Part shown: in pieces, positions 12,670 through 25,519 of the stretch
Layout: each line of letters starts with the position of its first letter
Position numbering within the stretch: position 1 is the first letter of the stretch
Assembly (NCBI GenBank): GCA_002007465.1
Contig: LNAC01000066.1
Location: forward strand, 534,381-598,380
Source: Ailurus styani
Taxonomy: Eukaryota > Chordata > Mammalia > Carnivora > Ailuridae
DNA: 64,000 nucleotides
Reading direction: 5' to 3'
The notes under the pieces: generated by a model
What the model was told of the DNA's origin: nothing
Database searches by the model: none
Seen by the model: the letters and a program-made list of their open reading frames with translations, nothing else
Translations under genes and position numbers: made by a program

Positions 12670-13770
12670 AAAAAAATGCTGACAAACTTTGCTAGATTAA
12701 ATTCAACAAACTCATGGAGTATCTACTATCTGGAAAGTAGTAAAGTGTGAGGAAGAGGGGTTTAGGACTCAGCATAAATCAACTCAACTCTAGCTCCATA
12801 TCCCGTCTCCACCATGTGGAAACAACTTTTAACCACACCGTGCCCCAATTTCTGCTACTATACGGATAACCGTACCTTCTTCGAAAGATTGTGGAACCCA
12901 AGGAGTTAGGGCGTTGGCACACTTAGTGTTCAGTAAAGGTCAGTGGTGATACGGACGGTAAAGAGCCATCAGATGCTGGGGGGGCAGGGAACAGAGAAAC
13001 TGGGACATGGGCACCATCCTCGCTGAGCTTACAGCTAGAGAAAAAGTAACACCCACAATTCAAAGACAGCATGATACAAACGCTTTGGCTGGCAGAAGCC
13101 TCTGGAGTACAAAGAAAGGAAAGACCTAGAAAGAGCATTTAACCCAGGTGCTGAGGTCATGTAGGGCTTCCCAGAAGAGGTGACAGACAGCTGGTCATTC
13201 CAGGATAAAAAAAAAAAACATAAGAGGAGTGCTGGAAGTTAAAAAGAACAGACCAGGGGGCTGAGAGTAGAGGACTATGCCCCGGATACAGAATGCTGGA
13301 GGTGGAAGAGGAGGCAGAGAGAAGCCCACGTGGACAGCAGGGCCAGCTCCTGCAGGGTGCCTTCGAAACTAGGTTAAAGATTCTGGGCTTTTCGCTTCAG
13401 GAACAATGGGAGACTACCGAGAAGTTTCTAGCACAAGCACACCTGCATTTCACAGACTGTGCTGCTGTGCTGCAAAGTGGAGAAATGGATCAAGAGGGGG
13501 CTGGACAGGAAAGGAAGCCAGGCTAGGGGGTGGCCGCTAGGGTTTTCCTGTGGTGGGGCTAGAAGCCAGGGAACAGCAGCAGAGAGGAGAGGTGGGACTC
13601 TGAGACAATGGGAGGAAGCGCAGAGCTACGGACCGGACGGGAGAACAGTCCTGGAAAGGCAAGGGGATGGGCTGTTGTGCTGGTCACTGAGGAAGGAAGC
13701 ACAGGTCTTGGGTGCTTTTAGTGGGCTCGATCTAGGTGGGCCTCAACGGGAAGGATCACTTCAACGGAGT
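12670..13770 (-). repeat. Long diverged L2-like region
   Basis: Consecutive segments resemble the L2 body in order. They are an 'AACAAACTCATGGAGTATCTACTATCTGG' start, an 'AGGGCTTCCCAGAAGAGG' block, 'ATTCTGGGCTTTTCGCTTCAGG', then 'ACAATGGGAGGAAG'-type text. Frames of 77 and 182 codons at 13293-14007 lie in this material and show no domain. It is heavily decayed, so the limits are approximate. Confidence 0.45.
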
Positions 13771-13830
13771 CATGCTCGAGTCTGCCAGGTCTGCGGCAGA
13801 CCAGTCTCTATCTCGAAAGGAGGAAAAATG

Positions 13831-13881
13831 CATTCTTCATTCCCCAAAACAGAACACCTAAACCAAACAGATTTTATCTTG
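13831..13881 (+). repeat. Copy A of an unassigned 51-base repeat
   Basis: It shares 47 of 51 positions with 47031-47081 (key block CCAAACAGATTTTATCTTG). Family not recognised. Confidence 0.75.
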
Positions 13882-14489
13882 CTCTTATCTGGGCTCCAGT
13901 TGCAAAAGATGTCAAAAAAAAAATTTTTTTTTAAGGCAGTCCTGTCCATCACACGCATTCCATGTTGTAACTCTTTCTGTATAAACAGGCTTTTACAGGA
14001 TATTTGAGGCTCTCAACAGGTTCATTAGAAGTAACACTTTAAATTCTCCTGCCTGGAAAGTTAGCAACATTTGCCAGAGAGTCTTACTTTATTTGAGAAT
14101 ATTACTTAATTGAAGAAAACAATCCTAAACCCTCACTTCCTAGGTTTAAAAGCATATAAACCGCCCCCCACCCCCACTTACACTCTTCAAAATAAAATTG
14201 CCAGGAACAACGCTAATCATATGTGTGCATGTGTCTGGACAAAAACACCTGATATTTATAAATAAAACATGAGATTTAATCTTGGCCTAAAATGTATTAT
14301 CAATCCAACCAGAAGCTAGACTCACCACAAACACAAGACCACTCTGCTGCCACACCATGTGCTCATTCAATGCATGTGGGGATAGTGGTTACAGGCAACA
14401 GTGACTCTTCTATACACTTTCCTGAAGGTATACTGCACTGGTCTGTGTACCAGCCATCGGACAGTCTGCCTTAGTTCATTTCCTCATGA

Positions 14490-14875
14490 AGAGACTGCAA
14501 AGTGTCCCCTAATGCCCATTCTCTTCTACCTTTCAGGAGTAGAATCCCCAGAGTCTTCTCTTCCTACCAGAGTCCCTATCTCCCAGTCTCCTTTGTAGTG
14601 ATGTAGACCTGTGACTCAAGTTCTGATACATGGGAGGTGAGGGGAAGTGATGTGTGCAACTCCAGGTCACCCCCATAAAGCAAACTGCTTGCCCTCTGCT
14701 TCCTCTTTCCCACAGACTAACAAAGATGCAGGAGCAGGGAGCTGTCTTCAGCTAGCACTCGAGCAGAAGAACCTGGGCAATGAAAGAACAAGCTAGAAGG
14801 GGTCCAAGTCTCTAGATTTTTACATGAAATAAAAATTTGCTGTTTAAGTCACAGTTTGATCTTTATTAAAATTGC
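14490..14875 (+). mobile_element. Ancient LTR/MaLR-like remnant
   Basis: It ends 'GAAATAAAAATTTGCTGTTTAAGTCACAG', the polyadenylation and tail pattern of mammalian MaLR-type LTRs. Before this is text with 'GGAGCAGGGAGCTGTCTTC' and 'TGTAGACCTGTGACTCAAG'. Family uncertain. Confidence 0.4.
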
Positions 14876-15359
14876 CAAGCCAGTATCTTCATTCACTTCT
14901 GTTCCATTAATGTTTATAATTACACTGAGTTTCTTCAGTGAAGGAGTGCCTCATTTTGTCTGGGAGCTTTTCATTTCCTTAGAGTAACTGCACACATCGC
15001 TGCACCCCACACAGTTTACAACAAATATTTAGGCTAGAGTCTTCAAGAGGCACAACAGGTATGGTCAACATCAGTCCTCTCCACCTTGTCATGTATTCAA
15101 CCTGCTCCTGAGTTTGTTGCTAGAGCCAGTATGTGAAGAGCCCACATATAGCACTTTCAGCCCATCTGACAAAAACCTTGGTGTCATATACATCATGGGG
15201 ACCTCCTAAAGCCAGCATGACGGCTTGCCTACCGCAGACTTGCTTTCCTTCCAGGAACGAGCAACAGTTGTACAGAGTGCTCCGTACTTTTCTCTTCGGT
15301 GCCCGTGGGAGGCAGAATGCTTCCCTTCCCTCCCCACAGGAGGGCCATGTCCCAGTCCC

Positions 15360-15800
15360 CAAAACCCATGCACATGTTCTGTTATGTGGCAGAAGGGCCT
15401 TCTGCAGATGTGATTCCTGATTCAGTCAAGGATCTGGAGATGGGAAGGTGAGCCTGGATTACCCACATGAACCCAACTGAATCACTAAGGATCCTTACAA
15501 AGAGGGAGACCGGAGGGTCAGGAGTGTCCAAGGAAGATATGTGACAACTGAAGCGGAGTTGGAGTGCTGTCATTGCTGGAAGGGGGGGTGAGCCAACGAA
15601 TACGGGCAGCCACCAGGAGCCCAAAAAGCCAAGGATCTGATGCTCTTCTTGGGAAAGAACACGGCCCTGCCAACATCGTGTTTTGAGCCCAGTGAAACCT
15701 ACTTCAGACTTCTGATCTCCAGAACAATAAAATTTATGTTCTTTCAAGCCACCAAATTTGTAGTAATCTGCTTCAGCCACAATAGGAAATAAATGCAGGG
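15360..15800 (+). mobile_element. MLT1-type MaLR LTR remnant
   Basis: The run 'TGCAGATGTGATT...GGATTACCCACATGAACCCAA...GGATCCTTACAAAGAGGGAGA...CCACCAGGAGCC...AATAAAATTTATGTTCTTTCAAGCCACC' follows the order of an ERVL-MaLR MLT1 LTR and ends near the 'AATAGGAAATAAATGC' tail. Open frames on either strand here (95-144 codons) are repeat-derived. Confidence 0.65.
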
Positions 15801-15904
15801 TCCTTACATGTAGCACTATACATTATAAGAACTCAATCGAAGTTTAGGGGAACATTTATGCAGACCTGAAAAGCCAGATGGAAATAACAGTTTTATGAAT
15901 ATAT

Positions 15905-15985
15905 GCAACTGATGAATCATTAAATTCTACCCCTGAAACTAATAATACACTGTATGTTAACTTGAATTTAAATAAAATAAAAAAT
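15905..15985 (+). mobile_element. L1 3'-end fragment
   Basis: 'AACTGATGAATCATTAAATTCTACCCCTGAAACTAATAATACACTG' ending in an A-rich AAATAAAATAAAAAA tail is the carnivore L1 3' terminus. The same end is seen in the L1 at 52472-52996. Confidence 0.8.
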
Positions 15986-17649
15986 ATTCAGTATTAGTAG
16001 TATTAATATACAAGTGTTTTCCCATTTTATTGTACTAGCATAGGTTCCTCTTCCTGTCTCCTCCTCGGGGGAAATGTCACGGAAGTTGAATAGGAGCAGT
16101 TTGGCAGGTACAAGCAAACCATCACCCACTACTGAATGAACGGATCTCAGGATGAATCTGGATCCCTTTTTTTTTTTTTTAAACAAACTTATTGTTCTAA
16201 AGGATGAACGCTTGCTAGTAAAATAATAGCATTTGACACTTCCTGTGAAGTCAGACAAATTTAGAGTTTTTAGAGCTCTATTACTAACTAAAAGCATTGA
16301 CCATGCAGGTTTTGTTACTGGTATTTAGATCAAATCTCATTCATCACTAGACTAAATTTTAGTTCCTGCAGATGTTGGATCCAGAGAGGTAACAACAGGC
16401 CAGTGGGGTCATGTGCTTTAACCAAAACCATCCTGGGGGCTGATTAACTGCCCTGGCTTCATTCCCTTCAGTCCTCGTCATTCAGTTTTGATCAAAGGGG
16501 TTCACCATCCAGTAGAAAGGTGGCTCCATGCTCAGACCACCACTCCTGGCCACCACCAGCTGCTGTGCTGAGGGCTCTGTGATGGTCATTGTTCCTACCT
16601 CAGAAGTCCCTAGAGCTGGATCTAGTTTCCTGGGAGGGCACGCACACTGACATTCCAAAGGGAAGTCCTAAATTATGCCCTAGCGTGCCCTTTAGCCCAG
16701 AGTTAATCTGCAACTGACTGCAGAAGATTCATTTCAAAATCACATTCTCAAGTATGGCCTGTTTCCACTGCCAGGATTTTGTAAAATCATAGACCCACAA
16801 TTGTAATGTAAACAACTGGACTGAACTCACTTCCCATCCTTCCTCCTGACCAGAACCCACTGAATGTTGTTTAATATCCAAGATAGTTTAGATCCATGTA
16901 ACAGGACCCCTTTTGTTTCAAAAACTAAATTACTTCTTTGTAATGCATCAGGATATCACATTCAGGAGAACACACATTATCTCCTGTGCTACCCTGCACA
17001 GGACTAGGAGCTAACTCCTCCAAACAGAGCTTGGTTCTAAAGGCTTTCCTGCTCCATGGTTTCAATTTGTTCTAGTCATTGGTGGCCATTAGAACCACGG
17101 AGGAAGTGTAAGTTTCTCCACCTGTGGCTTAAGTCTTCTGCCTGGAAGACTAAGATTTATTTTCTTCAGTCTCCTGAGTTAGGGCACTCTAAGCGTTTCC
17201 TTTCAATTCCTAGAGAAAGCTCTGTCTATGTCAAATGTTGGAGAAGAGTGGATGGCACACACAGAACTGGCTTTGTCGTCTCAGAAATGATTTTTATTCA
17301 AGTTTTTAATGTTTAAGATTCAGTATGCATTCACCTGTATACAACACATTTACACCTTGCAAGTGTTCAGCGTGTATGTCCTGTACATATTCCATTTCGG
17401 TCTTGCTCATTTCACATTATGGATTCCTAATACGTAAAAAATGACTTTTCTTTCCTTATTTTTTTTAAGCTGATTTTTGGCCATGTCAGAAACACATAGA
17501 AATGAAAAGTCACCTAACACCATTTTTCACCCCATAAACTCAACCATATATTTTTTTTAACTTTTTATTTCCAACAGGGGCCAAGAAGATTTCAGGTTTA
17601 TATTATTTACAATTTACAAGATGGTAGCTTAAAATTTACATCTTCATTC

Positions 17650-17895
17650 GGCTAAAAGTCTGAAATCTGGGTGCCAGCGTGGTCCTGTTCTAGCAAGAGC
17701 TCTTTTCCTGGCTCATAGAAAGCCACCTTCCAACCCAGAAAGAGCAGACTCTCCTGTCTCTTCTGAGGGCTAATCCCATCATGAGGACCTCATCCTGATG
17801 ACTGGATCTAAACCTAATAATCTCCCAAAAGCCCCATCTCTAAAAACTATCAAGTTGAGGGTTAGAACTTTAACATATGAATGGGGCAGAGGGAC
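17650..17895 (-). mobile_element. MaLR LTR remnant, reverse orientation
   Basis: 'CTCTTCTGAGGGCTAATCCCATCATGAGGACCTCATCCTGATGACTGG...CAAAAGCCCCATCTCTAAAAACTATCA...GGGTTAGAACTTTAACATATGAAT' is a clear reversed MaLR (MST/MLT1) segment. No gene overlaps it. Confidence 0.7.
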
Positions 17896-18784
17896 ATCTC
17901 ATCTTCTTTTGAGGGCCAATTTTCATATCCCTCAGAATTAGTCCACAGCCACGGCTTCTTCATTAAATAAGCAGAGGCTGAACACCTGCTCGGTCTGTGG
18001 CCCAGGCTAAGCACTAGGTATTCCAGGATAACTAAACGATGCCTGACATCAACAGTGCCAGGATTCACAGAAGCCAGTTGTCCGGACCATACTGTGTGGA
18101 CTCCCTGGGGCGGCCAGGCTCAGACACAGATGACTGAGCCTCCAGCTGCCACAACTGTGCGTCCACCATGGGAGGCTGTGCTTCTGCTAGGCCGCTGCCA
18201 GCCAGTGCTTCAGCACGCAGAGGTCCCGGAATCAGGCCCTCCCTGCCCATCCTGGGGGTTCCTCCAACAGGCAGCTTCACTCGGGGAGGCTTCCTCAGGA
18301 CCTCCCTGCTGTCTAAAGCTCCATCACCACCAATCCTCCTTCCTTTCCTTCTTCCCATTCTCCATTCAAGGGAGTCAACCCCGCAGCAAGGTCTTAAGCT
18401 CTCTCCCTTCTGTTCCCTCCCACCTTATCCTTCCCAGACAGTGCCCTACCTCTTCTCTCGCATACCTAAACCCAATTTGGCATCTGCTTTTCCAAAGATA
18501 AGAGGGAGGAAAAAAAAAAAAAGTCCTGCTCACAAAGTAACTTAACATAAACGAGTCGAGCTCCCAAATAACCTATGTATCTAATTGCAGACAAATACCA
18601 CCCAATTATGTTTTGAGCCTGTAAAGGTTATATATGAAATCCAGCATCTTGAATGAACACATAAAACACACAAAGAGATATTCAGCAGAGACAAGCAGCT
18701 AAAACAAGTAATAGAATAAAAATCTGATTCTTCTTAAATTCAAGCTAAGGCTGAAAACTGCACACTTTAATGGAATGTAATGAA

Positions 18785-18900
18785 ACCCACAGCTACTGAG
18801 CACTTCCCATGTCCCAGCTAGTGTATGAGTTACCGCGCAAGATCCAAAAACAAACGCAAGCTAGGCTCGCTGCCCTCAACCCTACAATCTGTGGTCGTAT
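18785..18900 (-). repeat. L2 LINE fragment
   Basis: 'ACTGAGCACTTCCCATGTCCCAGCTAGTGTATGAG...GCTCGCTGCCCTCAACC' is a reversed L2 3' segment. A similar shorter piece lies at 17,970-18,050. Confidence 0.55.
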
Positions 18901-19211
18901 CATTTACTTGGGATTCTTGCTTTAACCATTTAACAGGTTCCTTAAATTTGTGTGCACACCTATGAAGGATTCTTTTGTGCAAGATGGGAAACAAAAATCA
19001 CAAAGTTTTTAAATCCCTCCTTAGGAAATAATTTGGTCTTCAGAAGTAAATATCATTGCATTTCCAGTCCACAGTCAGAAGCCCCTCCCCCTAAGCCTTC
19101 AAAGGGAAAAGTCAACACTTTTGCGGCTGAATCTTAAGACTGGAAAAGTCCTTTCATGCTCTTCTACACAGATACCACCCCATATTTCTGAATTAAGAAA
19201 CTGGCTCAGGG

Positions 19212-19405
19212 AGCCTGGGTGGCTTAGTTGGTTAAGCAACTGCCTTCACCTTCAGCTCAGGTCATGACCCCAGAGTCCCAGGATCGAGTCCCGCATCGGG
19301 CTCCCAGCTCCTCGGGGAGTCTGCTTCTCCCTCTGACTTTCTCCCCTCTCATGTTTTAGCGCTCTTGCTCTCTAATAAATAAATAAAATCTTTAAGAAAA
19401 AAAAA
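19212..19405 (+). repeat. CAN-SINE
   Basis: The AGCCTGGGTGGCTTAG head, a 'GGATCGAGTCCCGCATCGGG' B-box region and an AATAAATAAATAAAATC end with A tail are present. The target-site duplication AAACTGGCTCAGGG is perfect at 19198-19211 and 19406-19419. Confidence 0.95.
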
Positions 19406-19637
19406 AAACTGGCTCAGGGCATTTGAGTCAACTGATACAGATGTGGGGAGAAAAAGAAATACTAAAGTGGGTTGGGATTTTCTTTTTCTGTTCCAAAACA
19501 CATCCTATGCACAATAAAGTACATAAAGGAATTATGTAGTTTAAAGAATAACTATACAGCAAACACTACATGCATGCCATTCAAGTAGACTATTACTGAA
19601 GCTTTTCAAGCTTTTTCCTCCTTCCCTCCAGTCTCCT

Positions 19638-19885
19638 AGGGCAGTTTCTCAACCTGGACACTATCAGCATGTTGAGCCCGGTAATTCTTACCTGCTTAAC
19701 CAGTGTGTGGTTGGATGCATAGCAATACCCCTGGCCTCAATCCGCTAGATGCCAAGAGCCCCACCACTCCCTTACCGACCCACCCCCCTCCGGCTCAGCG
19801 GTGGCAACCACAAGGTCGCCAGCCATTGCCACATATCCTCTGAGCGCAAAATTCACTCACTGAGAACCACCGCTGCCCTAAAAGG
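19638..19885 (-). mobile_element. MER20-like hAT DNA transposon
   Basis: It begins 'GGGCAGTTTCTCAACCTGG', passes through 'CCCTGGCCTCAATCCGCTAGATGCCA' and ends 'ACTGAGAACCACCGCTG', with inverted CAG...CTG type ends. This is the reverse form of MER20. The 122-codon frame at 19749 crosses this remnant and is not a gene. Confidence 0.75.
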
Positions 19886-19894
19886 TAACATCAA

Positions 19895-20360
19895 AAATTT
19901 TGCATGTCTTTATAGTTTATCTACCAATATATGTAATCCTACAACAATGTGTTGCTCAGTTTTGCTGTTTCTGAACCTTGTAGAAATGAAATCGAACTGC
20001 ATGTATTTTCCTGACTTGTCTTTTTTCATTCAAAATTATGATGGTAAAATGTATTGTCAGTTGTACAGCTGGAGTTCATGTACATTTTTAAGGTCATCTA
20101 TTTCTGCAGCTGTATAGCATACCAGGAAATTAAAACTCCACAATTAATCCAGTCTATTACTAACAGACATTTAACACTGTGTTTTTATTAATACTTCTAG
20201 GGCCAGTCCCTGCATAGATCGTCTTATAATTACACAACAATTTCCTCTAAGGCATATACCTAGGAGTAGATCTGCTGGCATCACAGAATATGCTGGCATT
20301 CAACTTTCTTATTTTCCAAAGTGGGTAGAGAAATCTACACTCCCACCAGCAGTGGAGGGC
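19895..20360 (-). mobile_element. Old L1 (HAL1/L1M-type) ORF2 3' fragment
   Basis: In reverse sense this is the L1 ORF2 C-terminal region. Plus-strand hallmarks are 'GTATAGCATACCAGG', 'CAATTAATCCAGTCTATTACTAACAGACATTTAA' and 'CCCACCAGCAGTGGAG'. Many stops and indels are present. Confidence 0.6.
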
Positions 20361-20919
20361 AATTCCCATGGCTCCACGTGCTCTCTGACACTCAGTTCTT
20401 CATGTATATATTCACGACGTTTGGTACTGCAAAAATACACAGTGCTTACCGTGTGAATGCCAATTCTACAAACAGCAAATGAGATCTGGATACATTCAGA
20501 CATTCTCTACGAGATTAAGAATAAGAAATTACAACTAAATGTTTGTCCCACGGAATGGACTTCTCCCCCCTTGACTTGCTTCCCTCTTTAAAGAAAATCT
20601 GCTGTATTGACAACTGCTTTATGAACAAGTGGCAGAATATTCTTTCCTCCTGTTTTTTCTAGGCCAGCTCAAGTAAGACCTCTATGACAAGAGTGTTTGG
20701 CACAGTGCTTTATCATGGAATATAAAGCAGAGCCTTCAATATCAGTAACAATTCAATTCATATCATTTAAGAAATGGGATCTGTTGTAATGGCCTGATTT
20801 CATTTCAATTCTGCTCCAATATCCAATTTTTAATTCTTTGCTGGAAGTAGATTTATAAGCATTTATGTAGTTCAATTCTTAGACCATAAATGTCTACAAC
20901 CCTTACAGAAAAGTAACTT

Positions 20920-21103
20920 CATAGGGGTGCCTCAGGGCTTCTGAGCCTGGGTGGCTCAGAAGGTTAAGCAACCAACTCTTGATTTTGGCTCAGGTCGTGA
21001 TCTCAGGGCTGTGAGACTGAGCCCCACATAGGGCTCTGAACTGGGTGTGGAGCGTCCTTGAGATGGTCTCCCCCACTCCTCCCTCTGCCCCTCCCTAAAA
21101 AAA
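20920..21103 (+). repeat. Older CAN-SINE
   Basis: It has a diverged head (GAGCCTGGGTGGCTCAGAAGG), a GGCTCAGGTCGTGATC block and a short A tail. The target-site duplication AGAAAAGTAACTT lies at 20907-20919 and 21104-21116. Confidence 0.9.
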
Positions 21104-21119
21104 AGAAAAGTAACTTTGT

Positions 21120-24100
21120 AGAAAGGAATACCTCCTAGTTAAATATTGAACATTTTGAATGGGCTGTATTTAGAGAAGACTGAAGTCCTCAGTCTCCCAA
21201 TATCGATGTATTCCCTTTAGAATTCACCACTTCTCCCAAATCAAGTTCAGATTCCTAACTCATGCCCACTTGCAAAACCATGCATACCATACACAAATAT
21301 GATTTATTTTACCTGGAGAAATTTTTACACATTAAGTTGGTATATAGTCAAAATAACTCTGTACAGTTTGACATTGTTTTTATGGTTATTGTAAAGTAAG
21401 AGCTTCTAAATAAAAGTTTATAATACCACAAATCTCAATCATGGTTGTCATCTATTGTGCCAGGGAAGCAGAAATACAGGATCCCTGATTCCCATGATAG
21501 CCAAAATGCTTTTAAAGATCTATTTCTTCTGAAGGTCATGAAGTCCTATCAGACTGATTCCTCAAAAGTCTGACTCTAAGAAATTAAACTCTGGAATATT
21601 GGTAAGTAAAAGACTGAAAGCCAAAGGCACTGTATACATGAATATCCAAATAAAAAACAACAGTGGGGGGAAAAAATCAAACTCAGAAGATAATTTGCTG
21701 GGTGAAGTTCTTAATCTAAACTTTCAGAAAGTTCCGTTCACTGGTGCTTCTGGTTCAAAACAAGTGACTGATGACTTAATCTTGGGGAATGTTTCATTAA
21801 GCTATCAACACTACTCGGTTTCTTTGTTTTGAATGAAATGTGTTACTGAAAATACCCCGGGGCAAGGCTAGCGGCCCCTTCAGGGCTGGGAGACAGAATG
21901 CTCATTACACCTAGTCCCACATTCATTCTTCCCTTCCACCTTTGAAAGTCACACCAATTTGCACTTTATACAAATTGAGTTAACAATCCTCAGTAAGCTG
22001 AAAAGGTTATTTCCCCCCAAGTGACAAGTAACTAACTTATCTTAGGTCGCTTAGAATAAAAAAGTCTATTTTCCAGCAGTGAGCTAGGCATGGTCATGTA
22101 ACTCAATTCTCCATAACAAGATGCAAGTAAAGGATGAACCGAGGGAACAGACTGTGAGAGGGACCCTTCTAGCTCTTCTGCCTTCCCGGGCTTTCTCCAC
22201 CCTGTCGAAGCAGCTTGCTGTAGTCTGTGAGACGGGCTGGAGCTCCGGCAGCTACCTCAGACCGTGAGGGCACCCTGAGAATGACAGGTGCAGTGGAGCC
22301 CAAGCATGAGTGACCCTGGGGACACGCATGACAGTGGAGCTGCCACACACCCCCCTCCACACTCGGCACATGGAACAGAGATGAGCCCTGAACTTGTTTA
22401 AGCGCTGTTTTGTGTCTCTCAGCCTCCTAACCCTAACTGCTACCGAGCACTATTTGTTAGCAGATGTCCCCAGTGCCCTAAAGGAGTCCTCGACTTTGTC
22501 ATTAGAGAGGGACTCTTTAAGAGCTTTACCTTTCAAAAGGGCAGACGTTCGCTATTTAGTTACTAAAAAACCTCCCTTCCACTCCTTTTTTACATTCCCA
22601 AAACGTAAAAGTACTGGTATGGGGGTTGCCAGAGCCATTACCCTGAAAATCCTGAACTTCCTGTGTTTTCTTCTAACTAGCCTTACTACCTCGTTCCCTC
22701 TTACCCTTACCAATACACCCTCATCACGGGGCATCCCGCCTCTGGCCAAGTAGCAGGACCACCATCCAGCCTGCTGCACTGTTCTCATGAAGGGCGTCTC
22801 TCCTCTAATTAGAGGGAGTCTGATAAAGAGGGTTGAAAAGCATTAAGGAAACTTCCCCTGACCACAGTAGAAGACCAGTAGTATACTTAAAATGGATTAG
22901 CTCATATTGTCTCCCTGTATAGATGCTCTATTTGCAAGAACTCATTTTAATGGTAAACCCGTGGGACAAAATAGAGAATGAAAAACGAGTAATTATTTCC
23001 AATTAAAGAATGAAGCTCTACCCTAGATAAACTCTGACCCAGTAGCCTCTAAATCAGCATTTATAAATCTACATGCAGATGTGCCTAAGAACTAAAGAAT
23101 GTTATTCACGATAACCTTCAGAACAATCTCCTCTTTGCTGTCTCATCTGACAAAAGTGCAAAAAAACAGATGCTGTCAAAAGCATGTCACAGATTGGTTA
23201 AGATCTGTTAAGATAGGTCTACAGAACAACATGTGGAATCCAGAAGAAAAATACTCAAGTTGAAATAGGATTACTTACAGTTTACTGTTGTTTTCCCTAA
23301 GAAATTTCAAAGGTGAGCATGAAAATAAAGGAGAAAAAAAAATCTTCAACAAGATGGCAGAAAATAAATGTTATTCACTACAACAGTCCAAAACGGATTT
23401 CAAGCTATAACAAATTTCAGTTCCAGAGGGTGTAAAAACACTCCATTTCTCTTCTTCTAAAAGCTATTTTAATAGTTTGATGTGCTATGTGACCCATCCT
23501 GATGTAAAGATGGTCAGGTTTCCTTATTTTCTCCTCTGTGATTCTGCGTGTGGGCAGACTAAGAGGTGAATCTAGCCAAGCCAACTCTGTAGAGTGCGAC
23601 GAGTAACATCAGAGCTGGCAACAGGAGAGGAAGAGGGAGAGCAGTTAAAAGCCCTTCGAATGAGGCCCACACCTGGCTCATCTCTTGCCAAAGAAAGCGA
23701 AGATCTAGCAGGTTCTCTTGACAGCATCCCAAAACAAATATGCTGGAGGCAAAGATGCAAGATTTGGGCAACTGTGGACAGAGAAGACCCGTTCTAGTGC
23801 ATTCCACGGTGCATGCGAGCCTCAAAGTACTGAGTGGGTGGAATCCTCCCTCAGTAAAGGCCCCGTCGGTCCCTATGCCTTTAGTCACTCCTCCAGACCG
23901 ACAGAAAGGAACAAACCCCTGCAAATGCCACTTACTTCAGAACACAGTGTTTCCTTCTGTGAGTGTTGATGCTGAAAACATTAACAGTGAATTATTTAAC
24001 AACTCCCTCGGTATGCTCTAAAGGTTACTTTCCCCAAATAAGAAATCACTTTTTAAAAAAGTTCTAAGTTTTATTTACGAAATAAAATTTTGTTTACAAA

Positions 24101-24401
24101 ATGTAGAGGATTTTGTTCCTCAGCATCTATTTTATAGCTTTGTTCACTCTAGGAAAAAAAGAGGGTGATCATGAACCTGGAAAGAAACATTTGCACCTAA
24201 AGCAAAGCTAACAAAATGGGCTTCTCAACATTTTCTACAAGGTTTTCAGGTGTCAAAGTGCCACCATCATCCCAAGAGCACCTATACCTCCCAAGCGATC
24301 ACCAGCTGTCTGGCCATGGGATATAGGAGTTCACCTAGTAATTTAAAAAAGAATCCCTGCCCTCACCTGCTAAAACACACACACACACGCACGCATGCGC
24401 G

Positions 24402-24432
<31 letters not shown>

Positions 24433-25310
24433 GCACACACACACACACACACACCGCGCATGCATGATCTTTCTGTGAAATTCAGTCACAAAGATTTGAA
24501 AAGCCATCTAGCAGAAATAACCTCAGAGACTGGTGAAGTCATGTAGCAGAAATAATCCAACACAAGCATAAATCGTCCTACCAATGTTTATGGGTTTCAT
24601 CACAGCAATATTTTGGCCAGTCTCCTGCAAACAGCACTGAAAGTCACAGGTAATACCCACACAAAAGCAGATTTTGGCTCAGTGTTGAAGAACAATTCTC
24701 TTTCTGAAAATCCTAATTAAACAGTGTAAGAAGGAATGAAATGCCCTTCTATTTACCAGATTAAAAATTAATATCACTTACCTTGGGGAGTTTATGCCTT
24801 CACTTTTTATGATGCAGTGGGGATAAATGCAATCCAAACAAATAACACCAAAACCCTTGCTGGGCATCATTAACATGACAGGCATTGCTAGGCAAATATT
24901 AGGTATACAAAGATAAAAGAGACCAAACCCTGACATCAGTGGTCTTCTAATGCAGGACAGTGATTTAACAGACTTGTGACAGACAATGGCAGTATAAAGA
25001 AATGTGTTCAGCATAGTAAGAGACATGATGGAGAGTGCTGAACCTATTGAAGACTTTCTAGAGGGGGAAACCTCCTTAACAGAGTTCTACAAGATTAGGG
25101 GTTAGCTAGGTGAAAGGAAGTACAGAAGATAGTTCCCAATGAACATGACAGGAATAGAATCATGAACCATCACAGGATAGGCAAGCATCTGACGGTTACT
25201 GGTACAGGCCTTCAACATCCTGTTTTCCAATAATCACTTCTCAATCTGTTATTGGTACTTACTGTCTACATACTATCTACAATGCATATTAACACATGAA
25301 ACATCCTCCT
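21120..25310. other. Mostly unique non-coding intronic sequence
   Basis: No exon or RNA gene is recognised. It includes the dinucleotide tract at 24374-24466 and a probable L2 scrap near 24,860-24,990. Frames of up to 121 codons here show no domain and no splice-supported continuation. Confidence 0.5.
24374..24466 (+). repeat. Alternating purine-pyrimidine (CA/CG) microsatellite
   Basis: An 81-base run of strict purine-pyrimidine alternation (24374-24454) mixes AC and GC units, including GCATGCGCGCGCGCGCGC. A single break is followed by a further alternating CGCGCATGCATG. Confidence 0.97.
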
Positions 25311-25324
25311 TTTAAGATTTATCT

Positions 25325-25519
25325 TGGGCGCCTGGGTGGCTCAGTCGGTTAGGCCACTGCCTTTGGCTCAGGGCATGATCCCAGGGTCCTGGGATCGAGT
25401 CCCACATTGGGCTCCCAGCTTGGCGGAGAGCCTGCTTCTCCCTCTCCCTCTGCCTGTCGCTCTGCCTACTTGCGCTTTCTCTCTGTCAAATAAATAAATA
25501 AAATCTTAAAAAAAAAAAA
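25325..25519 (+). repeat. CAN-SINE
   Basis: The full head, body and AAATAAATAAATAAAATC-A(n) end are present. The target-site duplication AAGATTTATCT lies at 25314-25324 and 25520-25530. Confidence 0.95.

Noticed and set aside
13459..14007. 182-codon plus-strand frame
   Set aside because: It lies in diverged L2-like sequence, has no recognisable domain and crosses the unassigned 51-base repeat. No coding signal was seen.
15382..15816. 144-codon minus-strand frame
   Set aside because: It falls inside an MLT1-type LTR remnant read in reverse.
17280..17640. Possible old L1 or retrocopy in the AT-rich stretch
   Set aside because: A few phrases look LINE-like, but no ordered match could be followed, so it was not annotated.
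18055..18545. Overlapping 125- and 148-codon plus frames
   Set aside because: They are Ser/Pro/Leu-rich text in CT-rich DNA with overlapping frames on both strands and no homology I recognise.
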